Positions 1 to 7,077 of a stretch of 11,911 bases of DNA are shown here, one piece after another. The notes under the pieces were generated by a model. That model saw nothing but the letters and a program-made list of their open reading frames with translations. It searched no databases and was not told the DNA's origin. The first letter of the stretch is position 1; each line of letters opens with the position of its first letter. This DNA is from Oscillospiraceae bacterium (GTDB lineage Bacteria > Bacillota > Clostridia > Oscillospirales > Ruminococcaceae): contig JAIEDJ010000306.1 of assembly GCA_029068025.1 (NCBI GenBank), positions 1-11,911 of the forward strand, given 5' to 3'. A program made the position numbers and the translations under genes.

Positions 1-3
1 ACA

Positions 4-26
4 ATATATATATATATATATATATA
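4..26. repeat. TA dinucleotide microsatellite
   Basis: An uninterrupted alternation of A and T, about 11.5 units, ends about 50 bases before the start codon of the first lipoprotein gene. It lies where promoter elements for that gene could be, so slippage might alter expression, but no clear -35/-10 pair is visible and the window begins only three bases earlier. It may simply be a simple-sequence tract. Confidence 0.9.
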
Positions 27-176
27 ATGGTACTTGTATGGAAGAATTTCCGAAAAACATCGAAAGGAACAACAAAAATGAAGAAGAAAATTTTAGCCGT
101 TTTTGTTTGCGCGGCAACGGTACTCAGTCTTGCGGGGTGCGGAAATAACGAGCAATCCGCGCCTGTGAATACAAGC
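27..176 (+). repeat. 5' copy of a duplicated gene start (partner about 1327-1473)
   Basis: The untranslated region, the signal-peptide coding region and the first linker codons of the two lipoprotein genes are near-identical in DNA. A stretch of 44 bases is identical (120-163 and 1417-1460), and another 12 match after a single change. Upstream, 18 of 20 bases match (27-46 and 1327-1346). Similarity falls away sharply beyond about codon 35. The copies lie about 1.3 kb apart in direct orientation, which fits tandem duplication or a shared export cassette. Confidence 0.85.
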
Positions 177-1307
177 AGTATAACAAGTCAGAATCCCGAC
201 AGATCGACATCGTCAACATCGGAGATGACAAGCAGTGTGCCTCAATCGGACACCTCCTCGGATAGCGAACCGGAAAGCAGCGTGCCGTCACAGCCTGCGG
301 CAAACGAAAAAGATTACAAATGGACAGTAAGCAGGGACGGTTACGGAAATGAAACAATTTTCGGCATCACATACAAAGGCTCCGATGAAAACGTTATTTT
401 TCCCGAAACGCTGGGAGGAATACCGATTTCGAGCGTCAGCGGATTTAACGGCAACATAGATCTTAAGAGCGTGACTATTCCCGCGAGTATTGATAAAATC
501 GACAACAACGCATTTGGAGGCTGCTTAAACCTTACCGAGGTCATATTCCTTGGAGATGTTCCCGATTTTACTTTGGATTCTTTTAAGGGCACGCCTTGGC
601 TGGAAGTCAGAATGGCGGAAAACACTACTCCCGGCTTGACGATCATAGACAATGTTCTGGTGGCGGCAGACAAAGAAATTATATCAGGGGATGTTGTTGT
701 CCCGGATGGTATAGTTCGGATTTGTTCTTCCGCTTTTTGGGAATGCAGCAAGATCACAAGCATATCGATCCCCGATAGTGTGACCAAGATCGGCAAAGAT
801 GCGTTCTTCAATTGTTCAAATATGACGAGCGTAACGCTTCCGAAAGGCTTGACCGAGATAAACAATGGCGTTTTTTCGTGTTGCGATTCGCTTAAAAGTG
901 TAGACATTCCGTACGGCGTGACTACTATCGGCGACCAAGCATTCAGTATGTGTCACGCCGTTGTAAATGTCCCGGAAACTGTCAAGGATGTTACGGTATC
1001 ACATATTTCCACCGCGATATTCAAAGGCAAAAGATATGAATATTGTGAGTACTCCAGAGAATTTTGGGACGACGTAAAGCAAAATGCCATTATGATGGAG
1101 TTTGAGGGCAAGGACTTTATAATCACAGACAACATTCTTATGAAGATCAACCCCAACGCAACGAAGATCGAACTTCCCGACAGCGTTGCCGGTATCGACG
1201 ATAATGTCGCTGAACGCTGCAAAAACGATGTTATTATTACATTCAAGGGAAAAAACTACAACATCAAAAATCTTGACAAGCTCAAAGCCGATATAAGCGC
1301 CGCGTAA
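78..1307 (+). CDS. BspA-like leucine-rich repeat (LRR_5) lipoprotein, copy 1
   Basis: This encodes a predicted 409-residue surface lipoprotein; the role is unknown, and related BspA-type proteins are usually adhesins or binding proteins. I chose the ATG at 78 because AAAGGA at 63-68 stands 9 bases upstream and the protein then begins with a classic signal peptide: MKKK, a hydrophobic run and the lipobox LAGC, with Cys21 as the predicted lipidated residue. An in-frame ATG at 27 would put 17 extra residues before the signal peptide. Residues 22 to about 77 form a Ser/Thr/Pro-rich linker. The rest holds BspA-type repeats of the pattern 'ITSISIPDSVTKIG..AF..C', clearest around residues 130-165 and 235-305. 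The C-terminal part, from about residue 320, has weaker repeats. The start region closely matches the next gene, so the two are a tandem duplicate pair. The function is not predictable beyond this. Confidence 0.9.
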   Translation: MKKKILAVFVCAATVLSLAGCGNNEQSAPVNTSSITSQNPDRSTSSTSEMTSSVPQSDTSSDSEPESSVPSQPAANEKDYKWTVSRDGYGNETIFGITYKGSDENVIFPETLGGIPISSVSGFNGNIDLKSVTIPASIDKIDNNAFGGCLNLTEVIFLGDVPDFTLDSFKGTPWLEVRMAENTTPGLTIIDNVLVAADKEIISGDVVVPDGIVRICSSAFWECSKITSISIPDSVTKIGKDAFFNCSNMTSVTLPKGLTEINNGVFSCCDSLKSVDIPYGVTTIGDQAFSMCHAVVNVPETVKDVTVSHISTAIFKGKRYEYCEYSREFWDDVKQNAIMMEFEGKDFIITDNILMKINPNATKIELPDSVAGIDDNVAERCKNDVIITFKGKNYNIKNLDKLKADISAA

Positions 1308-1374
1308 AACAGCGGTTCGGTTGTTTATAGTATTTGTATGGAAGAACATTCCAAACATTGAAAGGAATTGCAAT

Positions 1375-2379
1375 ATGAAGAATAAAATTTTAGCCGCGTT
1401 TGTTTGCGCGGTAACAGTACTCAGTCTTGCGGGGTGCGGAAATAACGAGCAATCCGCGCCCGTGAATACAAGCGGTAAAACAAGTCAAAGCACAGACAGG
1501 ACGACACCGTCGGCAGAGGATCCGTTGAATGGTGCGGAATACCCTTTTGAGTTCAGCGTGGTCGATCCAAGCGAATGGTACTATGAAACTAAAACTGACG
1601 ATAACGGCGAAAGCACGATTGAGATCAAAGGCTATTACGGTGAGAGCAAGAGGATCGAGATCCCCTCGGAGATAAACGGCAACAAAGTAATTGGTATCGG
1701 GTCATTTATTGCCGGAAACACAGATATCACAAGCATTACCATTCCCGAGTGCGTTACCTATATTGCTCAGATGGCGTTCTCCGAATGTTCAAAGCTCAGC
1801 GAGGTAACATTTAAAGGAGAACCTCCGGAATTATACGGCGGTCTTATTCACGTCTTTGAGGGAACGCCATGGCTGGAAGCAAAGAAAGCGGAGGGTCCCG
1901 AGCTCATTGTGATCGGAGGCGTTTTGGTAGACACGCTGGAGTGTGAGGGCGACGTTATTATTCCCGATAGCGTTAAAAAAATCGGCAACAGCGCATTTTA
2001 TCGTCAGGAATCGATCACAAGCGTGACTATACTCGGCAGCGTGACCGAGATCGGCGAATACGCGTTTAATTATTGTACTAATTTGGTAAGCGTGACTATG
2101 CCGGACAGCTTGACCGAGATCGGATACTCCGCGTTTTCGCAATGCTTTAAGCTAAAAAGCGTAAATATCCCTCAAAGCATTGTCAAAATCGGAAAAAGCG
2201 CTTTTGATTATTGTGATAATTTAGCGGGAAGCATTACCTTGCCCGACGGTATAAAGGAGCTGGATGTTTATTCATTCGACCCCAACAACGTGGAGCTGGT
2301 ATACAAGGGCACTGTTTACAGTGGCAAAGACGGTTTTAAACAGTTGTGTAAAGCCATAGAGCAAAACGCAATTGCCTAG
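1375..2379 (+). CDS. BspA-like leucine-rich repeat (LRR_5) lipoprotein, copy 2
   Basis: This is a 334-residue predicted lipoprotein and paralogue of the preceding gene, 67 bases downstream of it and possibly co-transcribed. The ATG at 1375 follows AAAGGA (1361-1366) by 8 bases and begins a signal peptide almost identical to that of copy 1, with the lipobox LAGC and predicted lipidated Cys21. An in-frame ATG lies 54 bases earlier but would precede the signal peptide. After a short Ser/Thr/Asn-rich linker (about residues 22-50) come repeats of the form 'ITSITIPECVTYIAQMAF' and 'LKSVNIPQSIVKIGKSAF'; the last four, around residues 205-300, are the most regular. It lacks the long C-terminal extension of copy 1. 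The ligand and role are unknown. Confidence 0.9.
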   Translation: MKNKILAAFVCAVTVLSLAGCGNNEQSAPVNTSGKTSQSTDRTTPSAEDPLNGAEYPFEFSVVDPSEWYYETKTDDNGESTIEIKGYYGESKRIEIPSEINGNKVIGIGSFIAGNTDITSITIPECVTYIAQMAFSECSKLSEVTFKGEPPELYGGLIHVFEGTPWLEAKKAEGPELIVIGGVLVDTLECEGDVIIPDSVKKIGNSAFYRQESITSVTILGSVTEIGEYAFNYCTNLVSVTMPDSLTEIGYSAFSQCFKLKSVNIPQSIVKIGKSAFDYCDNLAGSITLPDGIKELDVYSFDPNNVELVYKGTVYSGKDGFKQLCKAIEQNAIA

Positions 2380-2387
2380 TAATTTTT

Positions 2388-2474
2388 AAGGCAACGCTGA
2401 ACAATTCAGCGTGCAGATAAACCCTTTGAACATTAATCTTGGCTTGAGCACAAGCGCCCAAGCCAAGATCGACA
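2388..2474. repeat. Degenerate palindromic repeat, hairpin plus GATAAAC tail
   Basis: Just after the second lipoprotein gene, ACGCTGAA (2394-2401) pairs with TTCAGCGT (2405-2412) around a CAA loop. No T-run follows, so it is not a normal terminator. Next comes GATAAAC then CCTTTGAACATT (2416-2434), resembling the tail of the full elements at 2601 and 10986. An 11-base inverted repeat, ATCTTGGCTTG (2436-2446) with CAAGCCAAGAT (2459-2469), includes the CCAAGATC-like end of that tail. I read it as a diverged partial copy of the element that follows. Confidence 0.55.
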
Positions 2475-2491
2475 ATTTAAACGTGCAGGGG

Positions 2492-2645
2492 AAATTTCAA
2501 AAAGCAGTCCCGCTCGGCGCAGCGGAACGCGAAGCGTGTAGCGGAGCCGAGTGGGGCTGGCTAGGGCAGTGCGCAGCACTGCCCGCTTTTGAAATTTTTT
2601 GATAAACAACCCCTTGTCAACATTCTAAAACCAGCCAAGATCAAC
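2492..2645. repeat. Dispersed structured repeat, copy A
   Basis: The 5' block AAATTTCAAAAAGC (2492-2505) pairs with TTTTGAAATTT (2587-2597) as an outer stem. Inside are two hairpins. Stem 1 joins 2506-2518 to 2546-2558, 13 pairs with two G-T, and contains a smaller hairpin ACGC-GAA-GCGT (2527-2537). Stem 2 joins GGGCAGTGC (2564-2572) to GCACTGCCC (2576-2584) around GCA. The junction is GGCTA (2559-2563). A conserved tail follows, from GATAAAC (2601) to GATCAAC (2645). The block 2587-2645 matches 10972-11030 at 54 of 59 positions. Copy A lies between the lipoprotein genes and the terminator, so it is probably in their 3' untranslated region. A 63-codon open frame across it has no ribosome binding site and is explained by the repeat. 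Confidence 0.85.
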
Positions 2646-2672
2646 TTTTCAAGGCTTTATCTACAAGCTGTG

Positions 2673-2700
2673 ACCTCCACCGTATCGGCGGAGGTTTTTT
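2673..2700 (+). terminator. Rho-independent terminator before the rpoB promoter
   Basis: ACCTCCACCG (2673-2682) and CGGCGGAGGT (2686-2695) form a GC-rich stem with one A-C mismatch and loop TAT, followed directly by a run of six T (2695-2700). It separates upstream transcription, presumably from the lipoprotein genes, from the rpoB promoter 86 bases downstream. Confidence 0.9.
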
Positions 2701-2785
2701 CGCGTCAGGTGACTAAACTGCCGGACTTTTGTCAATGCTGTGGAATAAAATCATAATTATTATATAAAAAATTTTACTTTTCCCC

Positions 2786-2814
2786 TTGACAAATTATTCC
2801 GTTTGTGTTATAAT
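2786..2814 (+). promoter_or_regulatory. Sigma-A promoter for rpoB(C)
   Basis: TTGACA (2786-2791) and TATAAT (2809-2814) are both perfect consensus with a 17-base spacer. The A/T-rich tract just upstream (about 2760-2780, with A and T runs) sits where an UP element would lie. Transcription should start near 2821, giving a leader of about 237 bases before rpoB. Apart from this promoter I see nothing in 2701-2785. Confidence 0.92.
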
Positions 2815-2879
2815 ATTAAAATGTCATAATGGAGTTATAGGCTAACTATGCCCAAAATTCCGGTGCAGAACATAAGTAA

Positions 2880-2933
2880 GGCGGCGTTGTGACGCGGTTT
2901 TTCGGTGAAAAACTCTCCGACCGCCAAACAAAT
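2880..2933. repeat. rpoB leader hairpin unit 1
   Basis: GGCGG (2880-2884) and CCGCC (2921-2925) close a unit containing the hairpin GTTTTTC-GGT-GAAAAAC (2897-2913). It ends in CCGACCGCCAAACAAAT (2917-2933), which recurs with two changes at the end of the next unit. It lies in the transcribed rpoB leader. No T-run follows, so it is not an intrinsic attenuator in this form. The first 60 bases of the leader (2821-2879) show no clear structure. Confidence 0.65.
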
Positions 2934-2947
2934 CAAGACCCAAGTGA

Positions 2948-3034
2948 GGCGGGGGAGTCGGCGAGCGTTTTCGCAGAAAACGCGAATCGGCTCCGCGAGG
3001 GCCGAGCGCAGCTCAGCCCGACCGCCGAACGAAT
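2948..3034. repeat. rpoB leader hairpin unit 2
   Basis: GGCGG (2948-2952) pairs with CCGCC (3022-3026) around two inner hairpins. The first has the stem GGAGTCG/CGGCTCC (2954-2960 with 2988-2994) and the apical GCGTTTTC-GCA-GAAAACGC (2965-2983). The second is GGGC.GAGC-GCA-GCTC.GCCC (2999-3019) with one mismatch. It ends in CCGACCGCCGAACGAAT (3018-3034), matching the end of unit 1 at 15 of 17 positions. The unit stops only 6 bases before the rpoB ribosome binding site, so folding could affect translation initiation. Confidence 0.7.
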
Positions 3035-3057
3035 GTAAATAAGGAGTGATTAAGCCG

Positions 3058-6000
3058 ATGGTGAATACAAAGCCCGTGCAGTCGGGAAGAACCACAAGAC
3101 AGAGCTTCTCTAAGATCAATGAGGTCATCGATATGCCGAACCTCATCGGTATTCAGAGAGATTCTTATGAATGGTTTCTCACCGATGGAATCAAAGAAGT
3201 CTTTAAAGACGTATCTCCGGTCATGGACTCGAACGGCAAGTTTGAGCTGTCATTTGTGGACTATCGCCTTGACGAGAATACCAAGTATTCTATCGAGGAA
3301 TGCAAGGATCGTGACGCGACATATGCCGCGCCGCTGAGAGTTACCGCAAGACTGCTCAACAAGGAGACCGGCGAGATCGTCGACAACGAGATCTATATGG
3401 GCGACCTTCCGCTGATGACAGAAAGCGGAACCTTTGTCATCAACGGCTCGGAGCGTGTTGTCGTATCTCAGCTCGTGCGTTCTCCGGGCGTTTACTACGG
3501 CTTTGATTATGATAAAACGGGTAAGAAGCTCTTCAAGGCGACCGTTATCCCCAACCGCGGCGCGTGGCTGGAGCTTGAGATGGACGGCTCGGACGTATTC
3601 TATGTACGTATCGATAAGAACAGAAAGTTCCCGTGCACAACATTTCTGCGCTCCATCGGTCTTTCGTCGGACGCCGATCTGCTGAACAAGTTCGGCGACG
3701 ATCCCAGAATAAGAGTAACCATCGAAAACGGCAAGGACAATACCAAGAACGAGGAAGAGGCGCTGCTTGAGGTCTACAGAAAGCTGCGTCCGGGCGAGCC
3801 CGCGACGGTGGATACCGCGCGCACCACGCTCGACAACCTGTTCTTCGATCCCAAGAGATATGATCTGTCCCGTTTCGGACGTTATAAGTATAATAAGAAG
3901 CTCGCTATCTCCTGCCGTCTTGTCGGCAGAAAGACAGCGGAGAACATCGTTGCGCCTCTGACCGGCGAGCTGCTGGCTTCCGAGGGCGACGTTATCACGC
4001 GCGAGAAGGCTCTTGAGATCCAGAACGCGGGCGTTATGGAAGTCACCGTATACCGCGACGAGGGCGAGGGCACTGTCAAGATCGTCGGCAACGGCATGGT
4101 CGACATTCAGGAGTTTGTCGGCGATATGGACGTGAAGTCTCTCGGTATCAACGAGCAGGTCAAGTTCGGCGTACTCGCGGAGATACTCGAGGAAGCCGGC
4201 GACGACCGCGAAATGCTCGCGCAGCTCATCGAAAAGCGCGCAGACGAGCTTATACCCAAGCACATCACGCTGGAGGATATCTTCGCCGTTGTCGGATATT
4301 TCACCAACCTCAACGAGGGTATCGGTGATATCGACGATATCGACCATCTCGGAAACCGCCGTATCCGCTGCGTGGGAGAGCTGCTCCAGAACCAGTTCAG
4401 GATCGGTTTTACGAGAATGGAGCGCACTATCCGCGAGAGAATGGGACTTCAGGCAAACGATTCCGAGAAGGTGTCGCCGTCCTCGCTGATAAACGCGCGT
4501 CAGGTGATTGCGGCTATGAAGGAATTCTTCGGTTCCTCGCCGCTGTCGCAGTTTATGGATCAGAACAACCCGCTTGCGGAGCTTACGCACAAGCGCCGTC
4601 TGTCATCGCTGGGTCCGGGCGGACTTTCGCGTGACCGCGCGGGATTTGAGGTTCGTGACGTTCACTACTCCCACTACGGAAGAATGTGTCCGATAGAAAC
4701 GCCGGAAGGTCCTAACATCGGACTTATCTCCTACCTCGCGACCTTCGCGAAGGTAAACGTATACGGCTTTATCGAAGCGCCCTACCGCAAGGTCGACAAG
4801 GAGACGGGACGAGTTCTCGACGAGGTGGTCTACATGACCGCCGACGTTGAGGATAACTATGTAGTAGCGCAGGCGAACGAGCCGCTTGACGAGAACGGCT
4901 GCTTCGCGAGACCGCGCGTAAACGCGCGCTGCCGTGACGCGATCCTTGAGATAGAGCGCGAGAAGGTCGACTTTATGGACGTTTCGCCGAAGATGGTGGT
5001 GTCCGTGGCGACCGCGATGATACCATTCCTTGAGAACGACGACGCAAACCGTGCTCTGATGGGCGCGAACATGCAGCGCCAGGCAGTTCCGCTGATGGTG
5101 ACGGACAACCCGATCATCGGCACGGGTATGGAGTACAAGGCGGCTGTTGACTCGGGCGTTGTCGTATGCGCGCGTGAGGACGGTACAGTCACCGACGTGT
5201 GCGCGGATCGTATCGTCATCACCGACGACAAGGAGAACGAGCACGCTTACAGCCTTATCAAGTTCAAGCGCTCCAACCAGGGCAACTGCGTAAATCAGCG
5301 CCCGATCGTCAGCAAGGGCGACCGCGTTTCCAAGGGCGACGTTATCGCCGACGGTCCCGCTACAAAGTACGGCGAGATCGCGCTCGGAAAGAACGCGCTC
5401 ATCGGCTTTATGACGTGGGAGGGCTACAACTACGAGGACGCGGTTCTTATCAACGAAAAACTGGTATACAACGACGTTTATACGTCAATTCACATAGAGG
5501 AATACGAGCTGGACTGCCGCGAGACCAAGCTGGGTCCGGAGGAGATCACACGCGATATCCCGAACCTGTCGGACGAGGTGCTGAAGGATCTCGACGACCG
5601 CGGTATCATCAGAATAGGCGCAGAGGTACACTCGGGAGACATCCTTGTCGGAAAGGTTTCACCGAAAGGTGAAACCGAGCTTACCGCTGAGGAAAAGCTG
5701 CTCCGCGCTATCTTCGGCGAGAAGGCGCGCGAGGTTCGCGACAACTCTCTGAGAGTGGCTCACGGCGAGAGCGGCATTATCGTGGACGTTAAGGTGTTCA
5801 ACCGCGAGAACTGCGACGATCTGTCCCCCGGAGTAAACGAGAAGGTTCGCGTTTATATCGCGCAGAAGCGCAAGATCTCCGTCGGAGACAAGATGGCGGG
5901 ACGTCACGGAAACAAGGGCGTTGTGTCGCGTATCCTCAAGCAGGAGGATATGCCGTTCCTGCCCGATGGCACACCGCTTGATATCGTACTGAACCCGTTG

Positions 6001-6897
6001 GGCGTACCTTCGCGTATGAACATCGGTCAGGTGCTTGAGGTTCACCTCGGCTACGTCGCGAGAGCGCTTGGCTGGAAGATCGCTACGCCTGTATTTGACG
6101 GCGCTCACGAGCAGGATATCCGCGCTCTGTATGACGAGGCGCGCGGCAAGCGCCATGATCTCGCGGGCGAGGATTCCGCGGGTCTGGACTTTACAAAGCT
6201 GCCGTGGACTTCCGACTGCAAGACGCAGCTTATCGACGGCAGAACGGGCGAGAAGTTTGATTCTCCCGTAACCGTCGGATATATGTACTACCTCAAGCTC
6301 CATCACCTTGTTGACGATAAGATCCACGCGCGTTCCACCGGCCCTTACTCGTTGGTTACGCAGCAGCCTCTGGGCGGTAAGGCTCAGTTCGGCGGACAGC
6401 GTTTCGGTGAGATGGAGGTTTGGGCGCTGGAGGCTTACGGCGCGGCATACACGCTCCAGGAGATACTGACCGTCAAGTCCGATGACCTTATGGGACGTCA
6501 GAAGACCTATGAGGCTATCGTAAAGGGCGACGACGTTCCCAAGCCCGGAGTTCCCGAGTCCTTCAAGGTTATGATAAGCGAGCTTCAGGGTCTGGGTCTG
6601 GATATCCGCATCCTCGATGAGGAAGGAACAGAGATCGACCTCAAGGAGGAGTTGGACGAGGACGAGGCTCCCGCATACGGCAGACAGTCGTTCGATTCCG
6701 AGTTCCGTTCCGATGAATCCGACTTTACCGCCGCGGGCTTTGAGGTCACGGACGGAGAGGACGTCGGAGGAGTGGTCCTTGACGATGACGACGAGGATTA
6801 TGACGATTTCGACGAGGACTTTGACGACGGCATCGACGACGACAGCATTGAAAGCGACGATTTTGACGACGACGATTTAGGCGACGATGAGGAATAA
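3058..6897 (+). CDS. rpoB: DNA-directed RNA polymerase subunit beta
   Basis: Catalytic beta subunit of RNA polymerase, 1279 residues. The ATG at 3058 is preceded by AAGGAG (3041-3046), 11 bases upstream; GTG at 3046 overlaps that site and GTG at 3061 is further away, so both are less likely. Visible family motifs are the rifampicin pocket (SSPLSQFMDQ to about residue 520), GYNYEDA (residues 789-795, including the acidic E793/D794 pair), GDKMAGRHGNKG (943-954, Lys945 and Lys953) and the C-terminal QQPLGGKAQFGGQRFGEMEV block. The E. coli resistance positions D516, H526 and S531 match D501, H511 and S516, so the pocket looks rifampicin-sensitive; Pro495 stands where E. coli has Gln510. The core ends near residue 1186 and about 93 more residues follow, very acidic at the end: 30 of the last 48 are Asp or Glu. 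It has its own promoter and is followed by rpoC after 180 bases. Its stop codon lies within a repeat unit. Confidence 0.99.
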   Translation: MVNTKPVQSGRTTRQSFSKINEVIDMPNLIGIQRDSYEWFLTDGIKEVFKDVSPVMDSNGKFELSFVDYRLDENTKYSIEECKDRDATYAAPLRVTARLLNKETGEIVDNEIYMGDLPLMTESGTFVINGSERVVVSQLVRSPGVYYGFDYDKTGKKLFKATVIPNRGAWLELEMDGSDVFYVRIDKNRKFPCTTFLRSIGLSSDADLLNKFGDDPRIRVTIENGKDNTKNEEEALLEVYRKLRPGEPATVDTARTTLDNLFFDPKRYDLSRFGRYKYNKKLAISCRLVGRKTAENIVAPLTGELLASEGDVITREKALEIQNAGVMEVTVYRDEGEGTVKIVGNGMVDIQEFVGDMDVKSLGINEQVKFGVLAEILEEAGDDREMLAQLIEKRADELIPKHITLEDIFAVVGYFTNLNEGIGDIDDIDHLGNRRIRCVGELLQNQFRIGFTRMERTIRERMGLQANDSEKVSPSSLINARQVIAAMKEFFGSSPLSQFMDQNNPLAELTHKRRLSSLGPGGLSRDRAGFEVRDVHYSHYGRMCPIETPEGPNIGLISYLATFAKVNVYGFIEAPYRKVDKETGRVLDEVVYMTADVEDNYVVAQANEPLDENGCFARPRVNARCRDAILEIEREKVDFMDVSPKMVVSVATAMIPFLENDDANRALMGANMQRQAVPLMVTDNPIIGTGMEYKAAVDSGVVVCAREDGTVTDVCADRIVITDDKENEHAYSLIKFKRSNQGNCVNQRPIVSKGDRVSKGDVIADGPATKYGEIALGKNALIGFMTWEGYNYEDAVLINEKLVYNDVYTSIHIEEYELDCRETKLGPEEITRDIPNLSDEVLKDLDDRGIIRIGAEVHSGDILVGKVSPKGETELTAEEKLLRAIFGEKAREVRDNSLRVAHGESGIIVDVKVFNRENCDDLSPGVNEKVRVYIAQKRKISVGDKMAGRHGNKGVVSRILKQEDMPFLPDGTPLDIVLNPLGVPSRMNIGQVLEVHLGYVARALGWKIATPVFDGAHEQDIRALYDEARGKRHDLAGEDSAGLDFTKLPWTSDCKTQLIDGRTGEKFDSPVTVGYMYYLKLHHLVDDKIHARSTGPYSLVTQQPLGGKAQFGGQRFGEMEVWALEAYGAAYTLQEILTVKSDDLMGRQKTYEAIVKGDDVPKPGVPESFKVMISELQGLGLDIRILDEEGTEIDLKEELDEDEAPAYGRQSFDSEFRSDESDFTAAGFEVTDGEDVGGVVLDDDDEDYDDFDEDFDDGIDDDSIESDDFDDDDLGDDEE

Positions 6898-6950
6898 CGC
6901 GGCTTCCGCGTAGATAGGCGGCAAAGCCGCCGGTGCGGAAGGCGCAAATT
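6892..6950. repeat. rpoB-rpoC spacer hairpin unit 1
   Basis: The unit begins GAATAACGCGG (6892-6902), a sequence that includes the last sense codon bases and stop of rpoB, and ends GGTGCGGAAGGCGCAAATT (6932-6950). CTTCCGC near its start pairs with GCGGAAG near its end, extended by GCG/CGC past one G-G mismatch. Inside is the hairpin GGCGGC-AAA-GCCGCC (6917-6931). A local alternative, ACGCGG-CTT-CCGCGT, is also possible. No T-run is present, so rpoC is expected to be co-transcribed with rpoB. Confidence 0.75.
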
Positions 6951-6952
6951 GA

Positions 6953-7058
6953 GAATAACGCGGTTTTCCGCAATAGCCAATGCTGTGCAGCGAAGCTGAA
7001 CAGCATTGGCGTGATAGTCAAGCCGCAAAGCGGCTTGACGGTGCGGAAACCGCAAATT
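6953..7058. repeat. rpoB-rpoC spacer hairpin unit 2, expanded
   Basis: This repeats unit 1 at both ends: GAATAACGCGG (6953-6963) is identical, and GGTGCGGAAACCGCAAATT (7040-7058) differs at two bases. Those changes improve pairing with its own 5' arm GCGGTTTTCCGC, giving 11 pairs with one bulged T. Inside are two hairpins. One joins CCAATGCTGT (6977-6986) to ACAGCATTGG (7000-7009), with CAGC-GAA-GCTG (6988-6998) at its tip. The other is TCAAGCCGC-AAA-GCGGCTTGA (7018-7038). The unit ends close to the rpoC ribosome binding site (AGAGGT, 7065-7070). No promoter is visible in this spacer. Confidence 0.8.
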
Positions 7059-7077
7059 CAGATAAGAGGTAACGTAA

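Noticed and set aside
2411..2602. Small + strand frame of 63 codons after the lipoprotein genes
   Set aside because: It begins at a GTG with no ribosome binding site and runs through the palindromic repeat, whose arms account for its composition.
2880..3034. rpoB leader as a known riboswitch or as the L10 (rplJ) autoregulatory leader
   Set aside because: I see no conserved core of a riboswitch class I can name, and rplJ is not downstream; the tandem units fit a repeat better.
3250..4590. Long open frame on the minus strand inside rpoB (446 codons)
   Set aside because: It lies wholly antisense to rpoB, has no family resemblance and no ribosome binding site; such frames arise from codon bias in conserved genes.
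4540..4606. Rifampicin resistance changes in RpoB
   Set aside because: The main resistance positions have wild-type residues; Pro at the E. coli Gln510 position is more likely a lineage difference than a resistance mutation.
6892..7058. CRISPR-like array between rpoB and rpoC
   Set aside because: There are only two units of unequal length, with internal palindromes rather than short repeats and unique spacers, and no cas genes are in the window.
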